Positions 50,501 through 61,165 of a stretch of DNA of 64,000 nt are shown here, one piece after another. Source of the DNA: Escallonia rubra (Eukaryota > Streptophyta > Magnoliopsida > Escalloniales > Escalloniaceae); contig JAVXUO010001066.1 of assembly GCA_033065855.1 (NCBI GenBank), positions 310,001 through 374,000 on the forward strand. Reading direction: 5' to 3'. The notes below the pieces were generated by a model. It did no database searches and was not told the origin of the DNA. It saw only the letters and a list, made by a program, of their open reading frames with translations. Each line of letters opens with the position of its first letter. Within the stretch, counting starts at the first letter, position 1. The translations under genes and the position numbers were made by a program.

Positions 50501-53500
50501 AAGATGGATGCTAAACTGTAAGTTTGAGCATATGATTGGCACTCACAAGTAGGTTATAGTGACTATTTTTTGCTGACTTAAAACTTTTGCATGAAAGCTT
50601 GCAGCATTTGAATCTTGTGTATTTCCATAAACAAAGACTTAATTCTGATGCAACAACGTTGAGTGCATTCTTCCATTATCTTTTGTTGAATGAACATGGA
50701 TCTCTGGGGAGTTGTTTCATCTTTACTTTTTCTTGCTCAGGCTTGCCACTTACTAAGTTTTCTATCAAAGGAGCTCTTGGGAGATTTTGAGGCATGTGCG
50801 GAGATGTTCATTCCAGTAAGTACAATTTCTCTCACTTCTGGACTGAGTTTTTTAAACATTCTTCTGACTTTGGTTTGACCTTCAGGTCCTTTTCAAGCTT
50901 GTTGTCATAACCGTGCTTGTAATTGCAGAGTCTGCTGATAACTGCATAAAAACTGTAATGCTCCAAGTCTTACTATATTCAATAATTCTTTTCTTTGTGA
51001 AGTGCATTGCTGTACTTGTAACTCTTTGACTTTCCAGATGTTGCGTAATTGCAAAGTGCCCCGTGCCCTTCCTCGTATAGCAGATTGTGCAAAAAATGAC
51101 CGCAATGCTGTTCTTCGTGCAAGGTTCTACTTTCATGTTCTTAGAGTGCATTTCTGTTTTCTCTTTGACTTTCACGATAACCTTCCTTTGTTCGTTGTAG
51201 GTGTTGTGAGTATGCACTCCTGATTCTAGAATACTGGGCAGACGCACCTGAAATACAACGTGCTGCTGATCTCTATGAAGACCTTATAAAATGCTGTGTA
51301 GGTGATGCAATGAGTGAGGTACAGACACTGAAGATTATCCTTTTCATCCCCATGACATCTGGATAAAACCTTGAGTTCGGCATGTTTACATGCCTGTTAG
51401 TCTAGATTATATCATTTCTATCTAGCCACCTGCGATACCTGATGTCCATAAAGATTTTGAGCAAAGGTGCTTCTGTTGTGTTTCAGCGTAGACGCTAATT
51501 TCTTTCCAATTAGAAAACAAGAAATGACAAATAAGCTATGTTCATTTAGTTTCCTATAGGAAGGCAATGAACGATTCTGATAAACGATGGACTGGTGGAG
51601 CTATCAATTTTTTAAAGAAAAGTTGAGCCTTATTTGTAAACATACTTTTATACAAGTACTAAGCATTTCAAAGAGAGTTTCCTAATTGTGAAAGGATGAG
51701 CATTCTTTTATGACATTCTTGCTTTGTTTTCTGGAAACTCCCTCCTTTTGTGTTCTATATGCCTTTTCAAATATTGTTGGAGATCTCTCTGTGGTTTAGA
51801 ACAATTTGACCCATTAACCGCAACAGGTACGATCAACCGCTAGAGCATGCTACAGAATGTTTGCTAAGACTTGGCCTGAGCGATCCCGTCGCTTATTTTC
51901 ATCCTTCGACGCTGTTATTCAAAGGGTACATTCTGACCTTGAATTCACAGAGTCGTTATTTCATGTCACATGCATTCTTAAATTATTAAGTGTCTCTTGT
52001 ATCATAGTTGTGATAATAGGATGAGGTTGTGATTTTTTAACAGATAATAAATGACGAGGATGGGGGTTTGCACAGACGACATGCTTCTCCATCTATTCGT
52101 GAAAGGGGCTTGCAGATGTCCTCTAACCCTTCAACAGCTGCTCCTTCAAATCTACCTGGCTACGGAACGTCAGCCATAGTGGCAATGGATAGAAATGCAA
52201 GCTTACCCTCTGGAACATCACTGTCTTCTGGGCTCTTTCTCTCACAAGCAAAGTCAGTTGGTAAAGGTACAGAGCGTACCCTGGAAAGCGTGCTGCATGC
52301 AAGCAAACAGAAGGTTACAGCTATCGAAAGCATGCTTAGAGGTCTGGATATATCCGAGAGAGGTCGGTCGTCTAGCCTGGATCTAGGTACTTAAGATACT
52401 CCTGTCTTTCAGTTGTTTTCCATAACATATGGAGTGAGTAATGTCTTTGAAGTCTTCCTTCTCTGCGAATGTGACATACTGTTTGCTGTTCAGTGAATAA
52501 AACTTCAAATTTGTCTCTGGGACCTTTGTGAACAGCTAAATATTTTTTTGATTGCCCCTAGTGCAGGAGTTGACCCGCCATCATCTCGTGATCCACCATA
52601 CCCTCTTGCTGCTCCTGCTTCAAGTAACCTCGCAAGCTCTTTGTCGTTAGATACTACTACCTCTGGTACGTTGAAAGGTAATAGTCGCAATGGTGGCTTG
52701 GTTTTGTCTGACATCATCACTCAGATACAGGCTTCAAAAGATCCTGGTAGGTTTTCATATCGTGGTAATGCTACAATGGAGCCTTCCCCAGCACTTTCAT
52801 CCTACTCAGCCAAAAGAGGTTCTGAAAAGTTACAAGAAAGAGGTTCTATGGAAGATAACACTGAATTTAGGGAGGCCAGGCGAAACGTGAACATGCATAT
52901 TGATAGGCAATACTTAGACACACCTTATAAAGATCCGAACTTTAGGGATTCACAGAATAGTTACATCCCCAACTTTCAGCGGCCACTTCTGAGGAAGAAT
53001 GTACCTGGGCGAATGTCTGCAAGCAGGAGAAGGAGCTTTGATGATAGCCAGCTGTCTCCGGGTGAGATGCCAAACTATGTGGATGGTCCGGCTTCTCTCA
53101 ATGATGCCCTGAGTGAGGGACTTAGTCCTACTTCGGACTGGAATGCTAGGGTTTCTGCATTTAATTATCTTCACTCTTTGCTGCAGCAAGGTCCAAAAGG
53201 TATTCAGGAAGTCGCACAGAGTTTTGAGAAGGTAATGAAATTATTTTTCCAGCACTTGGATGATCCCCATCATAAAGTTGCACAGGCAGCTCTTTCGACA
53301 CTTGCAGATATTATCCCAGCTTGCCGAAAACCATTTGAAAGTTATATGGAGAGGATTCTACCCCATGTTTTCTCACGGTTAATTGATCCAAAAGAAGTCG
53401 TACGTCAACCGTGCTCCACAACCCTGGAGATTGTTAGCAAGACTTACGGAATAGATTCTCTTTTACCAGCTTTGCTTCGTTCGTTAGATGAGCAGAGGTC

Positions 53501-56500
53501 ACCAAAGGCAAAATTGGCTGTTATCGAGTTTGCCATCGTTTCCTTTAACAAGCATGCATTGAACTCTGAAGGCTCTGGTAACAGTGGCATCCTAAAGCTA
53601 TGGCTTGCTAAATTGACGCCGTTAGCCCATGACAAGAACACAAAACTGAAAGAAGCTGCTATTACGTGCATAATATCAGTTTACTCCCACTTTGACTCAA
53701 TAGCAGTTCTGAACTTTATTCTTAGTTTATCAGTTGAGGAACAAAATTCTCTGAGACGAGCCCTCAAGCAGCACACCCCTCGTATTGAAGTCGACTTGAT
53801 GAACTTTCTGCAGAATAAGAAAGAGCGACAACGCCCGAAGTCCTCTTATGATCCATCTGATGTTGTGGGAACTTCTTCTGAAGAAGGATATGTAGGAATG
53901 TCAAAGAAGAATCATTTGCTTGGGAGGTACTCTGCTGGTTCGATTGATAGCGATGGTGGAAGGAAGTGGAGTTATGCACAAGACTCAAACCAGTTGACGG
54001 GCTCTATTGGTCAAGCAGCGTCAGATGAAACTCAGGAGCAATTTTATCAGGGCCTTGAGGCGGATTTCAACACAGAGATGCATAATTCCAGATTCAAGGA
54101 TCCAAAGAATGCGGTCAACGTATCGAGTGAAAATTTGGGATCCTGGGCTGCCCGTCTTGAAGGAATGGACATCAGTGCAAGCATGGAGGCTTCATCCACT
54201 CCACGCCTCAATATCAATGAGCTGATCAACTCTGATCACAGAAGGGGAAACACAGGCTTTAATCATGAAAATGGGGCTTCACATGAATTGGAACATAGTG
54301 ATTTGAAACCTACAGCTTCGAAAATTAGCTCTTCCGCAGATACAGGACCGAGTATTGCTCAAATACTTCATCTGGTGAGTTCTCTGTGGTCAACTTATTT
54401 CCTTCCTTTTCTCTTATTCTGTGAAATAACTTCACTTTATATCGATTTTATCTATTTCGAGTTTTTTGTGCAAGAAGCATGAATAACACGGCAAAGCCTT
54501 GGGGGGTTGCTATCCCACTTCCTTCTCATCTTTTGTAGATTTGTAACGGAAATGATGATTGTTCTGCTGCAAGTAAGCGCGGGGCGGTTCAGCAGTTAAT
54601 TGAAGCTTCCGTTGCTAATGATCATTCCGTTTGGACTAAGGTTAGTTTTTTATGGAAGTTTCTCTGCCTTTATGTGTGTATCTTCAGCTTGAAGAAGATT
54701 TTGTGGTACCTCTTTCTTTCTCTACTCACTTCCAGCTTACGGTTCGTCATGAAGTGTTTAGCTGATTTGCCAAAGCTGCTTTGGAAAAATTAAAACAAAA
54801 AACAGAATGTCAAGCCGAGGGTTCAGTTAACGAATAATGCCTATGATTAGTTTAAAACCTGCTAATGATTGACATCAACAATATATTTTTCGATGAATCA
54901 GTGTTGACAATGGTAACTTATCTTATGGTTGCAAGGGCATCCTGTGCTTCCATGTCCTTTGGGAAGCACGAGTGCTGTCTTAAGGACTGTATTATGGGTC
55001 ATCGTTTCATATACGTTGAATCTGTAGGGACGAGTTTGCGATGACACTTTAGTCTGATGATTTGCTAGAGTTTTAGTTACAGATAAATTTATTGGTCTCG
55101 ATGCCTAAATATTGCTGTATTAGTACCCTTCAAGGAATTGACCTAATCTGGCGAGGCTTATTATTATTAAGATACATCTGCTTAGTGTAAATTTGTTTTA
55201 CATCTTTTCTTCATTGACAACTGTTGTGTTTGAAGGAGTTTTATCTAATCCTGATAAAGATTTGTGAAAATCTACTCCAAAATTTCAATATGTGAGTTCG
55301 GAGTGAGAGCGCTTGGGCCACTGCAATTGACCATTTAACTTTGATTTTGGATTTTAGGCAGTATCAGCTAATGGTGATTCTGTAAACCTTGTTCAATGCA
55401 CACATATGTGCTTGTAATTCTGTATATACAAATATATACTAGCCTTAACCCGTGCAAGTATTGCACGGACCAATTTAGGAATAGAAGAAGGGGAATAATT
55501 TTAGAGAATAAGCAAGGATTTTAGAGCATATATTTGATTCTTACCCTTGATTTGAGGATTGATCTGAAAGGAAAGAATTAATTAAAGATCCTATGGACTT
55601 TGATAGTCCGAGGATGCCTGCCAAGTAAATGAAGCACCAAATTTCGCTCTCAGAGCATCCCATATAGGAGAAGTGTAGAGCTAAGAGTGTTTCTCATAGA
55701 ACCTCTTCCTGTTGTATATGAATATAATATCTATCCATCTGTATTTTTGCAAACTGTTTGATCTCTTGAATTTTGGTTCATTATTACTTTCCATTGCATA
55801 TCCCTGACGCTGAGATCCTGTTAGTTAGCAAAACTTGTTCATGTTTCAGTTGGATTTCTGTTTGTTTTTGTCATAATATTGTTGTTTCATCTAAGTAATT
55901 TCCTTTTTAATTCCTATGATGTTCGTTACTTGCAGTACTTCAATCAGATTTTGACTGCTGTACTTGAGGTGTTGGATGATCCTGATTCACCAATTCGAGA
56001 ACTTGCTCTTACCTTGATAGTTGAGATGCTGAAGAATCAGGTTTGTTATCTATCTTTTCTGGTGTTCAAGTGTGGGGTGTATCTGTGCATGTTTACATTT
56101 GGGATTGTGTATCAGTATTGCAGAAGTTTCTTCCCCTTCAATCTCATTTTCATTCTTTCCAAGCCGTTTTCGTTATTTTTGTGTTGTTTCCAGAAAGATG
56201 CCATGGATGATTCTGTCGAAGTTGTAATTGAAAAACTGCTCCATGCTACGAAGGATACTGTTCCAAAAGTAATTCCTCCTTTTGCTGAACTACAATGATG
56301 TAATTACTTCCACATCCTCTCCATGTCCTATTATGTTTACTATTTCGCAATGTCAGGTTGCAAGTGAAGCGGAGCATTGTTTGACAATTGTTTTATCCCA
56401 GTATGATCCATTCCGATGCCTGAGTGTAAGTAAATCTTAAATTCTTATCAAGATCTCTGGAATATCACTATCTTTTGCTTCAGGTCCTGCACCTTATATG

Positions 56501-59389
56501 AATCTCCTAATTTACCATTGCTGCAGGTTATTGTCCCTTTGTTGGTTACTGAAGATGAAAAAACTCTTGTTACTTGCGTAAACTGTTTAACAAAGGTACT
56601 TTCTTGTGAAAATCAGTCTTCCTATATGGGGAGATGTTAGTTTGGAGATTCTTAAAGTGGGTTCCCTATTTGGTACAATTGCATGGCGCCATACTCTTTA
56701 CACTGTTTCTTGTTTGCAATGGCTGCTTGTTGACCTTTAATTCAATCAATTCCAATTAGATTGTTGTTTAATTGCTCCCTTGTTGTTGTAATCTCCAACA
56801 CGAAGTGGTTATTTTAAGAACAGATTCGTATCGATTCTTGGTAAGTTCTGTTTTAAGAGCCGGAATATGTCACCAATCTAGTGTGGAGATTTCCCTAGTT
56901 CCTAGAATTAAAGCATTCTAAACGTGAGTGCGAGAAGTACTCTTAGAATATTTCAATCATATAAACATTTACCCAGACTCCCACTTTGGCCAGTTTCTCG
57001 TCTCCTGTCCTTTTACTTCAGAATCAAATATTCTTGAGCAAAATGCTCCTGTTTGAGAGCAAATATAGTACATGTTATGTGCTCACAGGCATTAGCTAAT
57101 ACAGGGTCTTGGTCTCTTCTCTTTCTCTCGTCAGACAGACACACACACTGGCTCACACACGCGCACACACCCCGTTCAAACCCCCATTCAAACAAAGCAA
57201 ATTACACCACCACCTAGGTTAAAAGTTTCCTCACCCTGTTAGGGCCACTTCTTGTATACTTTGTTTTGTATTGTCGACTTCCTTTCCTGTATTACAGATG
57301 TTTCTCTGCATGCTTTTGAGGCGTTTTATTCCCCTTCATGACAATTGCTTCGTGCTTCACCTCTTGAATAAATCTTTATTGTCTTTTGTCCAGATAGCAT
57401 ATTTCCTGTTATAAATTACTTTAAGCTGTTCGGTTTTATTCTGACTGTCCTTGCGGTTTGTATCTAACTGATCTACTGCAATGTTATGAAGTTATTTTCT
57501 CACTTTTCTGTGTTCAGCTTGTGGGCAGACTCTCCCAAGAGGAATTAATGGGTCAGCTACCGTCATTCTTACCTGCACTATTTGATGCTTTTGGGAACCA
57601 GAGTGCTGATGTTCGCAAGGTACGTGATGGTATTATGACTTCTCTAGCTGTGTTTATTGTTTTAGTACTTGACTAAACCTTTGTCTCTAACTGGTTAAAG
57701 TAGGCTGCCTTTGTTGTTCTAATGTTGAGATGATGTCTGTAGTGGATTGTGAATACGATATCCACACACAGTCGTTCAAATTATGACATCCCCAACCTTG
57801 TCTGTCGTAGAGTGGTAGTGTGATTTTACCTCTGTCACGCTTTAATGCTCCCCGGGAAAAGGAGGGTTGCGACATAAAAATATGCACATCCAACGTGAAT
57901 CCTAAAAGTTTTGTGTTGATGCGAGGGGATTTACTAGGAAGTATATCTTTAGGTATTGTTACGTTACGTTACAGGGGTACTTGAGTCTTTCTTTTATGTT
58001 GCATCATAAAGCTGTATATAGCTTATAACTTATGTCTTACTCCTTGTATGGCCTATACATAAAGTCCTTTTATTACCAATAATTATAGTCATGCAATCAT
58101 TTTCACTCTTCTCTCTCTCCTCTTCCCATTGGTATTTGGGATCAATATAGCAAAAATTGGGACATATTGGCGAGGTGCCCTTAGGATAAGTGCTAGTTGG
58201 GTATAGTGCAAGTGTGCTTTTCGAGTGTTGTGAGATCATAATATTTTTCTCAACGTGAAGGAATTTTTCTTAGGCCAGCTATGCTATATGGTTCAGAACT
58301 TAGTTTTGAGCGAAGCCCGAGTGAGAACATCACCTGAAAATAGAGAATCCTGCATATAAGGTTCAAAATGTTGCGCGACATAAGAACATCACACAGATAG
58401 GGTGTGTAACTAAAATGCGAATGCTTAGGTGGATGAGTGGCCACACAAGGAGGGATAGAATAAGAAAGGAAGATATCACAACAAAGTTGGGGTGGCTTCA
58501 GCTGATAGAAAGACGAGGACATCCTTGAGAATGTATGGCTGCATCCAACTTAGGCCTTTAGATGCCACAGTGAGTGATTTTGCCAAGTTGATGGGGGTAA
58601 GACGTGGAAAGGGTTGACCAAGATGGAGAGTAGTAGCGAGAAAAAACTTGATTGTTAGGAGTCATATATGCCTGAATAGAGAATAGAAGAAAAGGATTCT
58701 TGTAGCCGACTGCTATTAATTTGGGACAAAAGCTTAGATGATGATTACCATAATGAAAATAGAATATAAGTCAGCTCATAAAGCCAGTTCTAAATCACCG
58801 CTTTGGCTCTGTTCTCTTGAGCTTGCATATAAAGCAAACAAGTTGGGCATAGAAGCTTGATCTGTATTCTACTCTTGTGACATTGCAACCAAACTCCTGT
58901 TAGTTGAGCGTTCATGGGCTTACCAGCTTTCTGCAGCCTTCTGTGAAAACAAGCAATTTCACTTCTTATGGGACTTTGTTTCTTCCACGTACTGTCTTCT
59001 TTCCTTTCTTTCAGCACCCTTCTTTCTTTCCAATATTAGAGGGGTAGCAACTCCAAAAGCATAATGTTGTCGGGATTTCCATCACAAGTCCTGGTAGTGA
59101 TCCAACTCCCGAATGCTCATTGTGGCCAGGGGTTGCACGCCATTCTTGTCTGTGTATACTTGTGATTTGTTCTCTTTTTCAGTTTGGTTTGGGCTACTTT
59201 TTAACATTTATCTTTTATGGGTTGCAGACCGTTGTATTTTGTCTGGTGGACATTTATATCATGCTCGGGAAAGCATTCTTGCCATACTTGGAGGGACTTA
59301 ACAGTACACAATTGCGCTTGGTGACCATTTATGCTAACCGGATATCACAAGCACGGACAGGTACTCCGATAGAGGTTAACAATGAGTAG
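41517..59389 (+). CDS. CLASP: CLASP, CLIP-associated microtubule protein, 21 exons, 1439 aa
   Basis: Binds and stabilises cortical microtubules and acts in cell division, expansion and edge-crossing of microtubules. Exons: 41517-41849, 44458-44613, 44840-44902, 46483-46551, 47128-47284, 47733-47894, 49839-49936, 50741-50815, 50886-50954, 51038-51123, 51201-51318, 51827-51925, 52044-52386, 52567-54374, 54539-54640, 55936-56040, 56194-56268, 56357-56425, 56527-56595, 57518-57619, 59228-59389. All are GT-AG; 4320 nt stay in frame. The N-terminal TOG domain is at about residues 1-230, the CLASP_N TOG domain about 270-500, a Ser/Arg-rich linker about 500-785, a third HEAT/TOG array about 790-1000 and a C-terminal helical domain about 1210-1439. 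The length equals the Arabidopsis protein as I recall it. An SYIP motif (741-744) fits the EB1-binding SxIP pattern. The 2.6-kb first intron may hold regulatory DNA. The gene is intact. Confidence 0.97.
42209..42434. mobile_element. Stowaway-like MITE in CLASP intron 1
   Basis: The left end is CTCCCTCCATTCC; the reverse complement of the right end is CTCCCTATGTTCC. TA dinucleotides flank both sides (42207-42208, 42435-42436), the Tc1/mariner target duplication. About 226 bp, AT-rich, non-coding. Confidence 0.6.
46605..46900. mobile_element. Stowaway-like MITE in CLASP intron 4
   Basis: The left end is CACTCCTCCGTCCCAACAAATT; the right end reads, in reverse complement, GTACTCCCTCCCAAATTATT. 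TA is present on both sides (46603-46604 and 46901-46902). About 296 bp with no coding capacity; probably the same superfamily as the intron 1 element but not the same copy. Confidence 0.55.
55450..55468. repeat. CCGTGCAA-GTA-TTGCACGG palindrome in CLASP intron 15
   Basis: Perfect 8-bp arms and a 3-base loop, preceded by TATATACTAGCCTTAACC. I have seen similar ACCCGTGC...GCACGG signatures at ends of dispersed plant repeats, so this may mark one end of an old element. The other end was not found. Confidence 0.4.
58250..58760 (+). pseudogene. 3' end of an RTE-type LINE in the last CLASP intron
   Basis: Broken frames match the C-terminal part of the plant RTE-type LINE polyprotein: an AMLYGSE-like start (58275-58295), MRMLRWMSGHTRRDRIRK (about 58417-58470), QLIERRGHP-like and PLDATVS-like pieces, and the terminal NLGQKLR/DDDY-type end at 58720-58750. 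Frameshifts and stops are present. It lies in CLASP orientation within intron 20 (57620-59227). The same family is represented by the RT part at 29.1-30.6 kb, but by different segments. Confidence 0.7.
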
Positions 59390-60600
59390 ATTAGGGCTAT
59401 TTTCAGTTCTGGGGTTTGGTTCTGGTTATGGTCATTTTCATTTATCATGTGATCATATTATTCATTTGTTGTATATGCGTGAAATGTGCATTTGAGGGGT
59501 GGGCTTTCTTTGTAATTCTTTAACTATATAAATATTTATAGTTTTCCTTCTTCCCTTAGTTGGTTTGGAGTTGAGGGTGAGTGCTTATCGGAAACAACTA
59601 TTTTCTATGTACTATCTGTGCACATAGTGAAATCTGCATTTTCTGGAAGATCTTCTCACTTACCCCCGCGCATTGGTTTTTGAAGATTTATATTTCTTGA
59701 TAGTAGAAATAGGCATTGAGCCGTATGTATGGCTGCTGCTGATTTTGTTTTTTCAGATCTTCAAGTCGGCGACTAACAAGCCATCGTTTGGACATTGTTG
59801 GTTTTCAATGATCGTTATGTTATACCACGCGCCTCTCTTTTGGAATTCGTTTGTTCTCTTTTACTTTATAGTTTGAAGTTCAGATTGGAAAATGGGAGTT
59901 GAGGCCAAATGTTCCCACTGGAAGCAGCAGTAAAAGGGTAACTGTATGGCTTCATCTTTTTTCCGTTGACCCCATTTAACTCCGTAACTTGATGAACTTC
60001 ATTTAAGAGATCACCAAGCGGAGTCCAAATGTTTGCAAGTTTGATTTTGTTTTGTTTTTTTTGTTTTTTGGGCGGAAATTGTACCAATCACATCATCAAT
60101 AAGCATGTAGTACGTGGTAGAATACATGAAAAAGAAAAAATTACTTATACCATTGAAAACTATTATTGAAACTAACAATGTTGAATTGGATAACTATAAA
60201 GTGTCGCTAATTGTCAACTCCCAGCTGATATCTTAGAAAGAAGATGTCACTGGTTTCCCGATGTTCAAAGATGTATTATGCGCAAGAAGCATACCTACCT
60301 CTTATTTCCTATCAATAAGGCAAGTAAAACGCAAATAAACTAAGAACATAGAGAATCACCGAATTGTCAAAAGATTGAGTTTTATATCATGCCCTCTAAT
60401 ACTATCGACCTATACTACTTATAAAACTGTGGATAAGTATAAATTATTTTTTGAATAAAAATACCCTTCATATATTTATATGAATCACTCAATTGTCATT
60501 TCAAGTATAATTAACATATCTAAAATCTAGATTCTTTTAACGAGTCCACCTTTTTCACTTTAATAAAAGTTACAATTAATAGATGGATGTCTCTTTCACT
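59390..60600 (+). other. CLASP 3' UTR and downstream spacer
   Basis: 3' UTR up to roughly 59.6 kb (T-rich, TATAAATATTTATAG near 59525), then unassigned AT-rich DNA. No gene is seen. Confidence 0.4.
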
Positions 60601-60602
60601 TA

Positions 60603-61165
60603 TTTTTTTTTTTGTTAAGTGGAGAAATATATTACACAAAAGGAGCCGTCTCGGCCATACAGAGTACATAAATATATTACAGACAGATTTAAAAGTAACT
60701 GGAAGCTAATCATTGTCCAAATAAGTATGAGTAGATCTAAAAGCATCTAGTCTATGAGTCCATGTCATAGATACTGCCGATCTAGTTTTGCAAGCAAAAG
60801 TGGCAAGTCCGGCCGCTTCAGACAGCAACATTTTGCTTCCTCTTAATATCCGACAAAAGTGAAATTGCGCCCTGATCAAGTTAATATCATATATAACTGG
60901 TGCTGCTACGGCGCTAATCTCCGCTTGTCCTGTCATCTGTTCAATCAAACAAGCGGAGTCAGTGTAAAGAATGATATGGTATATATGATGTTGTTTTGTC
61001 AATTGTAGTGTTTTTAGCACTGTAAGGGCCCGAGAAATAAACGGATCTTGAGCATAATAAGAAGTCGCATGAGAACCCAATATGTTCCCCAAAGATTGTG
61101 ATATGCAAATCGCGATCCTGCTCTCTGTCTATGTTGTTGGAATTGAGATTTTGTATGGACAAGAT
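60603..61165 (-). pseudogene. 5'-truncated LINE fragment: RNase H domain plus poly(A) tail
   Basis: On the minus strand the sequence ends in an A11 tail (T run at 60603-60613 on plus), preceded by a short 3' UTR and, at 61092-60706, an open frame resembling the C-terminal RNase H (RVT_3) domain of plant L1-type LINEs. Visible pieces are a GNILGSH start, LYTDSACLIEQM with the central TDS, and VIYDINLIRAQFHFCRILRG. The end of the domain is out of register (GLATFACKTRS after a likely indel). It is truncated at the 5' side, with no reverse transcriptase present, and is unlikely to be active. Confidence 0.65.
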
